Shown here in pieces: positions 55,156 to 61,818 of a stretch of DNA of 64,000 nt. The DNA is from Brevirhabdus sp. GTDB lineage: Bacteria; Pseudomonadota; Alphaproteobacteria; Rhodobacterales; Rhodobacteraceae. How positions within the stretch are numbered: the first letter of the stretch is position 1; each line of letters starts with the position of its first letter. The notes below the pieces were generated by a model. That model was given only the letters and a program-made list of their open reading frames with translations. It made no database searches and was not told where the DNA came from. Location: assembly GCA_024637315.1 (NCBI GenBank), contig JAGXFH010000056.1, positions 1 to 64,000 on the forward strand, given 5' to 3'. A program made the translations under genes and the position numbers.

Positions 55156-55260
55156 GGCATGCTCCTGTTGCCGTTTCCGACAGGATAGGCGGCGCGGGCC
55201 ATTGACGATACTGCCGAATGCGCACCGGCGCTGTGCAGAAAACAACACTCATCATTCGTC

Positions 55261-55271
55261 CGGAAATATCC
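55261..55271. repeat. Left flanking direct repeat of the IS1595-type element
   Basis: CGGAAATATCC recurs exactly at 58401-58411 on the other side of the element. It lies one base outside the left terminal inverted repeat. The pair is the expected scar of target duplication on insertion, although 10-11 bases is longer than the 8 usually reported for IS1595 relatives. Confidence 0.75.
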
Positions 55272-55338
55272 AGCCTTATGTATCAAACGCACCAAGAAAA
55301 GTGAATCCATAAAGCGCTGAATCCGCTACGATTCACCC

Positions 55339-55698
55339 ATGCAGGACAGAACCATAGACAACGCGCTCATTGAATTGCGCAAGCAGGGCGGACCACAGGG
55401 CAGGATCGCCGAAGGGCTGTTGCTGATGCGGGGCGTTCCCCTGACGCGCCTGTCAGAGTTCAAGCAGTTGGGGCGGGGGCAGACGTCCAGGTTCGTGCTG
55501 GACGCGCTACAGGACGGCCCGAAGACCTGTCCAGATATAGCAGACTGTCTACAACTGGAACAGCCGCACCTATCGCGCAGTAGCGCCTTGGCGAGGATGG
55601 ACCAGTGCTTGCGTAGGTTGGAGCGCAAGTCGCTTGTGTGTCGCGAAGGGCGGGTGTGGCTATCGCATAACTCATCCAAGGATAGCTACCCTTTGTAG
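55339..55698 (+). CDS. Passenger protein, winged-helix-like (119 aa)
   Basis: MQDRTIDNALIELRKQGGPQGRIAEGLLLMRGVPLTRLSEFKQLGRGQTSRFVLDALQDGPKTCPDIADCL is followed by LEQPHLSRSSALARMDQCLRRLERKSLVCREGRVWLSH. The second half reads as a winged helix (helices, then a wing with V-C-R-x-G-x-V-W-L), suggesting DNA binding, possibly an element regulator. It starts 43 bases inside the left end. No named family recognised. Confidence 0.6.
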   Translation: MQDRTIDNALIELRKQGGPQGRIAEGLLLMRGVPLTRLSEFKQLGRGQTSRFVLDALQDGPKTCPDIADCLQLEQPHLSRSSALARMDQCLRRLERKSLVCREGRVWLSHNSSKDSYPL

Positions 55699-55870
55699 TT
55701 GGAGTATCTTCCGAATCGCACCATATATAGCGCAGGGAGAATTCTTAGATCACTTGAAGGATCGTTCAAGGGCCGTAAGTCTTTGAAAAAAGACTCCTAT
55801 TTGAATCTGTATAACCCTTTGAAAAAACTCATTGAATCGCGGTTAGTCTTGTGTAATACTTCATCTCAAG

Positions 55871-55892
55871 AAAAGACCCCGCCGAAGCGGGG
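55871..55892 (-). terminator. Rho-independent terminator downstream of the tRNA-like gene
   Basis: On the minus strand CCCCGC-TTCG-GCGGGG is followed by TCTTTTCTTG. A tight tetraloop hairpin 16 bases beyond the tRNA-like sequence, placed to end a minus-strand transcript. Confidence 0.85.
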
Positions 55893-55899
55893 CCAGTTT
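55889..55899. repeat. Direct repeat GGGGCCAGTTT, left copy
   Basis: The same 11 bases recur at 55982-55992, bracketing the tRNA-like gene. The left copy overlaps the minus-strand terminator and the right copy forms part of the plus-strand terminator stem. Confidence 0.7.
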
Positions 55900-55907
55900 G
55901 ATAAGTG

Positions 55908-55980
55908 AGATCAGGGTCGGAATCGAACCGACGTCTACCGAAATGCGAACCCGGGCACATAACCATTCTGCCACCTGATC
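55908..55980 (-). tRNA. tRNA-like gene inside the transposon
   Basis: The reverse complement gives a 7-bp acceptor stem GATCAGG/CCTGATC, T arm GTCGG-TTCGATT-CCGAC (canonical), and an anticodon arm CCGGG-TTCGCAT-TTCGG with two G-U pairs, reading anticodon CGC (Ala codon GCG). The D arm is short (GCA/TGC, loop GAATGGTTATG) and the base between the D and anticodon stems is missing in my fold. The alanine G3-U70 pair is absent. No CCA is encoded. A minus-strand terminator follows. It may be a functional unusual tRNA or a degenerate one. Confidence 0.6.
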
Positions 55981-55981
55981 T

Positions 55982-56008
55982 GGGGCCAGTTTAGCACTGG
56001 CCCCTTTT
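55982..56008 (+). terminator. Plus-strand intrinsic terminator in the transposon
   Basis: GGGGCCAGT (55982-55990) and ACTGGCCCC (55996-56004) pair around TTAGC and are followed by TTTT. It would stop plus-strand transcription before it runs into the convergent transposase gene. Confidence 0.8.
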
Positions 56009-56078
56009 CATTTCTACTGTAATTTGAACTGGCTACCAGATGTCGCTGACAGCGATTGGTGTGGCCACTATTACTGGA

Positions 56079-57041
56079 TCAAACCGCACGCTGCCAGTAT
56101 CCCTTCCAGTTCCGGCTGACGGGCGATCCCATCGCATTCGACACCATAATCTGCGCCAGTGTTCCGTTATCGGTGCGGCGGTTGTCTTCCAACCACGCGG
56201 CGTGGTTTGCATACTGGTGCAGGTATTGCGGGCTGACGTGGTGGTGCTGGCCGACAACCATGCGGCGCAGACGTGAGAAATAGCTTTCAACCATGTTGGT
56301 GTGCTTGCCGTGGTCGCTGTAGCAGAGCGAGTGATTGACGCGCTCGACCGGCCAAGCATCGTGCAGCAAGTCCCAATGGCTGGCTTCGTCGGCTGACATG
56401 GACGCCATGCGGTCCACATTCTCGACTGCCAGCGCTACGCCTTCATCTTCACCCATGGCGACAAACGGCAGGGTGCGGCCCTGACGCTCACGCAGGGCGA
56501 CGACAACGCGGCGGCGGTTGCTGCGGTTCTCTCTCAGGCGACGGTCCTTCCGGTCTTCCTTGCGGTTCTCCGGGCGGACATGACCACCGAAGTAAGCCCC
56601 GTCAATCTCGACATGGCCTTCCAGAACTTCGCCGGTGTGAATTTCGGACGCCATGGCTTCGCGCAGCTTGTGGGCCAGAACGAAGGCAGTCTTGTACTGG
56701 CAATCCAGATCGCGGGAAAGCTGGATCATGGAAACGCCCTTGGAAGCGTTGACCAGAATGCAGATCGCGGCCAGCAGGTCTACAAAGTCCATCTTGCGGC
56801 TGGCAAAGATCGTGCCGCTGGTAACGCTGAACTGGTGATAGCAGCCCTTGCACTTGAACTTGCGGCGGGTGGTGATCTTGTAGGCTTCACAGCAGCCACA
56901 GCGCGGGCATACAGCCTCGCCATCGGTTTCCGGCCAGCGCATGTCGCAGAACGTCCGGTAAGCCGCTTCCTCGCCCGCCTTGTAGATCGTGCGAAGGCTG
57001 AGGGTGCGGGACTCTGCTGAAAGGAGAAAATGCTGTGCCAT
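56079..57041 (-). CDS. IS1595-family (ISXO2-like) transposase
   Basis: A 320-residue transposase. The N-terminal zinc ribbon is visible in CPRCGCCEAYKITTRRKFKCKGC (CxxC and CxxC), then YHQFSVTSGTIFASRKMDF. The ISXO2-like DDE domain contains HVEIDGAYFGGHVRPENR (first Asp), a middle region with acidic residues, and YSDHGKHTNMVESYFSRLRRMVVGQHHH, the IS1595 family H-T-N-x-V-E-x-x-x-S-x-L-R motif. The start MAQHFLLS at 57041 follows AAAATATGG-like DNA downstream of an 8-bp inverted repeat (57044-57051, 57070-57077). It appears intact, so the element may be mobile. Confidence 0.92.
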   Translation of the reverse strand: MAQHFLLSAESRTLSLRTIYKAGEEAAYRTFCDMRWPETDGEAVCPRCGCCEAYKITTRRKFKCKGCYHQFSVTSGTIFASRKMDFVDLLAAICILVNASKGVSMIQLSRDLDCQYKTAFVLAHKLREAMASEIHTGEVLEGHVEIDGAYFGGHVRPENRKEDRKDRRLRENRSNRRRVVVALRERQGRTLPFVAMGEDEGVALAVENVDRMASMSADEASHWDLLHDAWPVERVNHSLCYSDHGKHTNMVESYFSRLRRMVVGQHHHVSPQYLHQYANHAAWLEDNRRTDNGTLAQIMVSNAMGSPVSRNWKGYWQRAV

Positions 57042-57043
57042 GA

Positions 57044-57114
57044 TACTATATCCGTTATCTTCATAACAAATATAGTAAGGTGACATACTGTTTGCAATAG
57101 GGTATATACTGTTT
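57044..57114. promoter_or_regulatory. Divergent promoter region with inverted and direct repeats
   Basis: Between the divergent transposase and DUF6471 genes. TACTATAT (57044-57051) and ATATAGTA (57070-57077) form an inverted repeat, and ATACTGTTT occurs at 57085-57093 and 57106-57114, 21 bases apart. The region is strongly AT-rich. Suggests a regulator that controls both genes. Confidence 0.5.
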
Positions 57115-57142
57115 ATGTTAGTTTTTACATCATAGGTGATAT

Positions 57143-57349
57143 ATGCCAGACCAAAACGAATGGGAAAAGAAGGCAGCTAACCTTCTGAAAGCCGAGTTGA
57201 AGCGGAAAGGCGTTACCTACGCCCAACTGGCGGAATTGATTGGCGATAAGGAAGTGAACATTGCCAACAAACTATCCCGAGGGAAATTTACTGCGGCCTT
57301 CTTTTTACAGTGCTTATCAGCAATCGCGGTGAATGAAATTAAGCTTTAA
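57143..57349 (+). CDS. DUF6471 small protein (68 aa)
   Basis: MPDQNEWEKKAANLLKAELKRKGVTYAQLAELIGDKEVNIANKLSRGKFTAAFFLQCLSAIAVNEIKL matches the DUF6471 pattern (W-x-x-x-A-x-x-LLKAELKR-G-V-x-Y-x-x-L, N-K-x-SRG-x-F-x-AAFF-x-Q-C-L). It looks like a small helix-turn-helix (Cro/C1-like) protein, perhaps the regulator acting at the divergent repeats upstream. It is transcribed away from the transposase. DUF6471 proteins occur widely, including on mobile DNA. Confidence 0.82.
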   Translation: MPDQNEWEKKAANLLKAELKRKGVTYAQLAELIGDKEVNIANKLSRGKFTAAFFLQCLSAIAVNEIKL

Positions 57350-57387
57350 TCGCCGCTAGGACAAAACGAGTGTTCCTTGGTGACTTC

Positions 57388-57873
57388 TCAATCCTGCCCT
57401 TCTGCCGGGCTTGTTGGAGATTGGGCACTTTGCGCTTCCAATACCTCCAGGATTTTGTCAATGCGGGCACTTTGGCCTGCATCGACTTCACGCTGCTCTT
57501 CGAAGAACGCATCAAATGTTCCATAGGCCGAAATACCACCATCAAATCTATCCGCGAATACGCCGAGTAATGTGAACGCAACCACTAGGCCGGACGCGAT
57601 CATGCCAGCCAGCTGCCAGAAGCCTATTGGCCTCGGCAGACCATCAATCTTATCTGATAACGCCTTAATATTCAGCGTAACCTCTGAATATTTCTTGTCG
57701 GTCTCGGCCCTCATAGCACGACCTTCCGAATCAACATATCTTTGTGTTTCTGGGTCCACAGTCGGTCCTCCACCGCCACCCCCAGAATATGCCTTAACCT
57801 CTGTGGATGTCTTAGTTGTATCCAAATAAATGATGTCTGATGTGCCTGTTGATCGCGAGTAAGTTTCAGGCAT
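57388..57873 (-). CDS. Unrecognised passenger membrane protein (161 aa)
   Basis: Starts MPETYSRSTGTSDIIYLDTTKTSTEVKAY at 57873, then a run of six glycines, a charged helical part DPETQRYVDSEGRAMRAETDKKYSEVTLNIKALSDKIDGLPRP likely to form a coiled coil, one transmembrane helix QLAGMIASGLVVAFTLLGVFA near residue 95-115, and a C-terminal acidic helix EVDAGQSARIDKILEVLEAQSAQ. No signal peptide. It begins four bases after the stop of the partner gene at 57878, so the two are one transcript. Confidence 0.65.
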   Translation of the reverse strand: MPETYSRSTGTSDIIYLDTTKTSTEVKAYSGGGGGGPTVDPETQRYVDSEGRAMRAETDKKYSEVTLNIKALSDKIDGLPRPIGFWQLAGMIASGLVVAFTLLGVFADRFDGGISAYGTFDAFFEEQREVDAGQSARIDKILEVLEAQSAQSPTSPAEGQD

Positions 57874-57877
57874 CTGG

Positions 57878-58195
57878 CTAATTCTCGTTGCCTTTGACCA
57901 CCAGCTTTCCATCTTTTATTAGCCGGTCTCGGTGTTCCATAAACACATCTACTATACGTGCGAATGCGGCTGTTGGCATAGACAGCCTTACAGCTACGGT
58001 TTCTACTGGCCCTTCGTTCTCGCTGCCAGGAACTCGATAGACTGTATGTGTGAGGTTCATCGTTGTAAAACCGTCGTGATCCATCATGCCACGTAAACCC
58101 CCAACCATGATGTTTGGGGCCGTCATGTCGTCCACAATAGGAATTTCTGTGGACTTCAGCGTTTTTGCTTTCTGTGGTCCAGAATCTTCTACCAT
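57878..58195 (-). CDS. Unrecognised passenger protein (105 aa)
   Basis: MVEDSGPQKAKTLKSTEIPIVDDMTAPNIMVGGLRGMMDHDGFTTMNLTHTVYRV is followed by VETVAVRLSMPTAAFARIVDVFMEHRDRLIKDG. The second part has the pattern of strand then helix with V-x-R-L-x-M-P-x-x-A, faintly like DUF3467-type small proteins, a weak resemblance. Soluble, no signal. The ATG may be 58198 or 58195. It is paired with the downstream membrane protein gene, suggesting a two-component cargo of unknown activity. Confidence 0.6.
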   Translation of the reverse strand: MVEDSGPQKAKTLKSTEIPIVDDMTAPNIMVGGLRGMMDHDGFTTMNLTHTVYRVPGSENEGPVETVAVRLSMPTAAFARIVDVFMEHRDRLIKDGKLVVKGNEN

Positions 58196-58400
58196 CAATC
58201 ACTCCATCCAACGAATTGACGGTAGATATGTTATTGAAATGAGTCAATTTCCATCCTCCGGGACGGAAACACTGTGACGCAAGAGGTGTTAACGTCTGGT
58301 AACGGTGCGCTCGATAGCCAGCGTAACCTGATAGCGACTCAATCATCGCTCAAGCCTCTCGGCTTGGCGATGCAGCCTTGGTGCGTTTGATACATAAGGC

Positions 58401-58411
58401 CGGAAATATCC
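58401..58411. repeat. Right flanking direct repeat of the IS1595-type element
   Basis: CGGAAATATCC directly abuts the right terminal inverted repeat and matches 55261-55271. It supports insertion of the whole 3.1-kb segment as one unit. Confidence 0.75.
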
Positions 58412-58447
58412 CCGCCGGAGGCTCTGCCAGCGCCGCAAGCGCAACCG

Positions 58448-59470
58448 TCAGCGGGAACGCACCAGCCCGACGATATCGTAGGTCCTTTTCAGGATCGGCT
58501 GGGCAATCGCCTCGGCGCGGTCAGCACCATTCGCCAGAACCCGGTCGATTTCGGCCGGATCAGCCATCAGCCGCGACATCTCGGATGAGATCGGGCCAAG
58601 CTTCTCGACCGCGAGATCGGCCAGGGCCGGCTTGAAGCGTCCCCATCCCGCACCAGCATATTCCGCAATCACGGCGTCAGAGGTGACCTCGGCCAGGCCG
58701 GCATAGATATCGACCAGATTGCGCGCCTCGGGTCGGTTCTTCAGCCCGTCCAGTGTGTCGGGCAGCGGTTCAGGATCGGTCCGCGCCTTCTTCAGCTTTC
58801 TGCTGATCGTGTCGGCATCATCGGTCATGTTGATTCGCTCCATGTCCGACTCGCCGGATTTGGACATCTTCTTGGTGCCGTCGCGCAAGTTCATCACGCG
58901 GGTCGCCGGGCCTTCGATCACCGGATTTGTCAGCGGAAAGAACTCGACCTTGAAGTCATGGTTGAACTTGGCGGCAATGTCGCGGGTCAGCTCTACATGC
59001 TGCTTTTGATCTTCACCCACCGGCACGTGCGTAGCGTGGTAGGCCAGAATGTCGGCCGCCATCAGCGCGGGATACGCGTAAAGTCCCAAGGATACCTTTT
59101 CGGTGTTCTTCCCGGCCTTGTCCTTGAACTGGGTCATCCGATTCATCCAGCCGACCCGCGCCACGCAATTGAAGATCCAGGCCAGCTCGGCATGGGCGGG
59201 AACTTGGCTCTGGTTGAACAGGATCGAGGTTTCGGGATCGATGCCAGAGGCCAGCATGCCAGCCGCAACCTCTCGCGTCGCATCCGCCAGGGTCGCAGGA
59301 TCCTGCCACACGGTGATAGCATGCAGGTCGACCACGCAATAGATCGTCTCGAAATCCGGCCCCTGCATTCCGACCCAGCGCTTGATGGCCCCCAGATAGT
59401 TGCCAAGCGTCAGATTGCCCGAAGGCTTGATCCCTGAAAAGACCCTCGGCGTGAAGGCGGCGTCGGTCAT
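58448..59470 (-). CDS. trpS: Tryptophanyl-tRNA synthetase
   Basis: A 340-residue class I synthetase charging tRNA-Trp. The HIGH-like motif is [23 protein letters not shown] at the N-terminus, and the KMSKS motif is in [20 protein letters not shown] near residue 200. The [20 protein letters not shown] segment is standard. Normal length. Only 37 bases separate its stop from the transposon's right direct repeat, so its downstream region was altered by the insertion. Confidence 0.96.
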   Translation of the reverse strand: MTDAAFTPRVFSGIKPSGNLTLGNYLGAIKRWVGMQGPDFETIYCVVDLHAITVWQDPATLADATREVAAGMLASGIDPETSILFNQSQVPAHAELAWIFNCVARVGWMNRMTQFKDKAGKNTEKVSLGLYAYPALMAADILAYHATHVPVGEDQKQHVELTRDIAAKFNHDFKVEFFPLTNPVIEGPATRVMNLRDGTKKMSKSGESDMERINMTDDADTISRKLKKARTDPEPLPDTLDGLKNRPEARNLVDIYAGLAEVTSDAVIAEYAGAGWGRFKPALADLAVEKLGPISSEMSRLMADPAEIDRVLANGADRAEAIAQPILKRTYDIVGLVRSR

Positions 59471-59548
59471 GCGTCTGCTCCGTCTGGATTTCTCAGTCCC
59501 GCTCGCTTACCCATGCAGAAAAGGGCCGTCAAGGAAAGGACGCGCAAC

Positions 59549-60235
59549 ATGAAGAGCAGTCATGAGGAATCACCGTTCAACGCCCTGCCGCCGATCGTCG
59601 TGGCGCTGGCGCTGGTGATTTTTGGAGTCGAGTTGATGTTTCAGGCAGGCGCACGCGGCTTCGTCGGCGGGCCCGTTGCGGTCGGTTGGCGGCTGGACGC
59701 CATTCAGAGCCATGCTTTCTCGGGCACGATCCTGGACTGGATGATCGAAACCGGCCGCTGGCCGCCGGAGCACCTGATGCGCTTTGTGACCTATCCGTTT
59801 GTCCATCACAGCTTCACCCATATGCTCATGGTGATCGTGTTCCTGTTGGCGCTGGGCAAGATGGTCGGCGAAATCTTCGGCACGATTGCAGTGTTGCTGG
59901 TGTTCTTTCTGTCAGGCATCGTCGGCGCACTCGCCTATGGCCTTTTGCTGAACGATCCGCAGCCGCTTTTTGGCGGTTATCCGGCCGTTTACGGATTGAT
60001 CGGATCCTACACCTTCATGCTCTGGGTCAGCCTGACCGGCACCGGCAACACCCAGTACCGCGCCTTCACGCTGATCGGATTCCTGCTGGGCATCCAACTG
60101 GTCTTCGGCCTGTTCTTTGGAGGCAACAAGGATTGGCTGGCCGACATCTTCGGCTTCGCCACGGGGTTCGCGGTGTCGTTCGGGCTGGTGCCGGGCGCTT
60201 GGGGTCGGATGATGGAAAAGCTCCGCCAGCGTTAG
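59549..60235 (+). CDS. Rhomboid-fold membrane protein, probably catalytically inactive
   Basis: A 228-residue protein with about six transmembrane helices and a rhomboid layout: HHSFTHMLMVIVFLLALGKMVGE (the HxxxxH region), then GGYPAVYGLIGSYTFMLWV where active rhomboids have GxSG, and LADIFGFATGFAVSFGLV where the catalytic His of the AHxxG motif would be. Here the serine position is not Ser (PAVYG) and the His position is Asp (ADIFG), so the Ser-His dyad appears missing. The ATG at 59549 follows AAGGAAAGGA. Its stop overlaps the murJ stop. Confidence 0.82.
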   Translation: MKSSHEESPFNALPPIVVALALVIFGVELMFQAGARGFVGGPVAVGWRLDAIQSHAFSGTILDWMIETGRWPPEHLMRFVTYPFVHHSFTHMLMVIVFLLALGKMVGEIFGTIAVLLVFFLSGIVGALAYGLLLNDPQPLFGGYPAVYGLIGSYTFMLWVSLTGTGNTQYRAFTLIGFLLGIQLVFGLFFGGNKDWLADIFGFATGFAVSFGLVPGAWGRMMEKLRQR

Positions 60236-61818
60236 CGGCGCAGAAGCCCCCGGATCTCGCGCAGGCTGACGGCGCCGATCGCCTGGCCGATGCCGAAATA
60301 GCTGGCCGCACCACCCACAACCAGACCGGCCAACGCCAGGTAGCGCCACCTCGCCATGTGCAATGCATCCTGCAAGAGCCATTCGAGGGCCAGCAGGAAG
60401 ACCCCCATCGCAAGCGAGGCGATCAGGATGCGCCGCGCCCGGATCGCGAAGGCACTGTCGAACTCGGCGGCATGGCCCATGCCGCCACGTCCGCGATAAA
60501 GCAGAACCACCATCGCCCAACCCGCCGCAGTCGTGCCGATCGCGGCGGCCAGAAAGCCGATCACCGGGGCCAGCCCGATGGCGAGTCCGGCATTGATGAA
60601 CATCGAATAGACGGCAAAGCGGAACGGCGTACGCGTATCCTCGCGCGCAAAGTAGAGCGGTTGCAGCACTTTCTGCATCACGAAAGCGGGCAGGCCCAGC
60701 CCGTAGATCGCCAGCGCCAGCGCTGTGGCTTGCGTATCTTCTGCCGTGAACCGCCCGCGCTGAAACAGGACCGAGACCAGCGGCTCTGCGATCACCATCA
60801 GCGCCACAGCGGCGGGCAATGTCATCAGCAAGGCAAACTCGGCCGCCCGGTTGAACGAATGTCGCCCGGCGGCCGCGTCGCCTGCGCCCAGACGACGCGA
60901 AAGCTCGGGCAGCAGCACCACGCCGATGGCGATGCCGACAACGCCAAGCGGCAACTGGTATAGCCGGTCGGCATAGTTCAGCCACGCAATGGCGCCGTCA
61001 AAAAAACTTGCCACCTGCCGCCCCACCAGCAGGTTGACCTGCATGACGCCGCCCGCCAGCGCCGCAGGCACCGCGATGACGACCAGGCGCCGCAATTCCG
61101 GCGTCAGCCTTGGCCGCACGGGGCGCAGCCGGAACCCAGCGCGCGACGCGGCGACCCAGACCAGCGCCATCTGCGCGATACCAGCCAGCACGACGGCCCA
61201 GACCAGCACCGAACCAAGATGCGCATTCGCCACGGGGTTTTCGGTGTCGGGAACGGAAACCAGGCCGGCGACCAGCCCGCTATCGGCCAGCAACAGTGCC
61301 GAGATCAGGATCACGTTGAGCAAGACCGGCGCTGCCGCCGCCGCCGCAAACTGGCCCAGTGCGTTCAGAACACCCGACAGCAACGCGGCCAGCGAGATGA
61401 ACAGGATGTAGACAAAGGCCACCCGCCCGTACCCGACCGCCAGCGCGAACCGCTCATCGCCCGCGAAACCGCTGGCCATCGCCAGGACCAGCCATGGCAT
61501 GAAGACCTGCGCCGCCAGCGTGAACAGGATCAGCACCGTTGCCAGCCCGGAAAACGCGTCGCGGGCGAAGGTCTCGGCTCCATTGCCGGTTTCGACCTTC
61601 TTCGAGAACATCGGGACGAAAGCCATGTTGAAGGCACCCTCGGCGAAGAAGCGACGGAACATGTTGGGCAAGGCGAAAGCGATCAGAAATGCCTCGGCGA
61701 CCGGACCGGACCCGAGAAAGGCGGCGATCAGGATGTCGCGGATGAAGCCCAGCAGGCGGCTTGCCAGGGTCCAGACCCCAACGGTCAGAAAGCCGCGCAG
61801 CAGACGGAACGGTATCAT
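60232..61818 (-). CDS. murJ: Lipid II flippase MurJ
   Basis: A 528-residue MATE-like (MVF) transporter with about 14 hydrophobic helices, flipping lipid II for peptidoglycan synthesis. Signatures: RLLGFIRDILIAAFLGSGPVAEAFLIAFALPNMFRRFFAEGAFNMAFVPMFSK at the N-terminus (RDxxxAxxFGxGxxxDAF-like and the FRRxxAEGAxxxAFVP segment). The start overlaps the glnD stop by one base (TGATG), a glnD-murJ pairing common in alphaproteobacteria. Its stop is convergent with the rhomboid gene. Confidence 0.95.
   Translation of the reverse strand: MIPFRLLRGFLTVGVWTLASRLLGFIRDILIAAFLGSGPVAEAFLIAFALPNMFRRFFAEGAFNMAFVPMFSKKVETGNGAETFARDAFSGLATVLILFTLAAQVFMPWLVLAMASGFAGDERFALAVGYGRVAFVYILFISLAALLSGVLNALGQFAAAAAAPVLLNVILISALLLADSGLVAGLVSVPDTENPVANAHLGSVLVWAVVLAGIAQMALVWVAASRAGFRLRPVRPRLTPELRRLVVIAVPAALAGGVMQVNLLVGRQVASFFDGAIAWLNYADRLYQLPLGVVGIAIGVVLLPELSRRLGAGDAAAGRHSFNRAAEFALLMTLPAAVALMVIAEPLVSVLFQRGRFTAEDTQATALALAIYGLGLPAFVMQKVLQPLYFAREDTRTPFRFAVYSMFINAGLAIGLAPVIGFLAAAIGTTAAGWAMVVLLYRGRGGMGHAAEFDSAFAIRARRILIASLAMGVFLLALEWLLQDALHMARWRYLALAGLVVGGAASYFGIGQAIGAVSLREIRGLLRR

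Larger units (their letters stand above)
55272..58400. mobile_element. 3.1-kb IS1595-family transposon with passenger genes
   Basis: The ends are a perfect 24-bp inverted repeat at 55273-55296 (begins GCCTTATGTATC, ends CACCAAG) and 58377-58400, flanked by the direct repeat CGGAAATATCC. Inside, left to right: a 119-aa winged-helix-like protein gene, a tRNA-like gene between short direct repeats, an IS1595-type transposase, a DUF6471 gene, and two unrecognised genes. The interior is visibly less GC-rich than the flanks. Simple IS1595 elements are about 1 kb, so roughly 2 kb is cargo. It is inserted between the VOC gene and trpS. Confidence 0.85.

Noticed and set aside
55699-55908. 69-codon plus-strand frame after the winged-helix-like gene
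   Set aside because: TTG start directly after a stop and the frame runs through the terminator and repeat; the product is low-complexity Lys/Ser-rich with no features.
55257-58411. Reading the island as an integrative element using a tRNA attachment site
   Set aside because: The ends are classic transposon inverted repeats and there is no tyrosine or serine integrase; the tRNA-like gene is internal.
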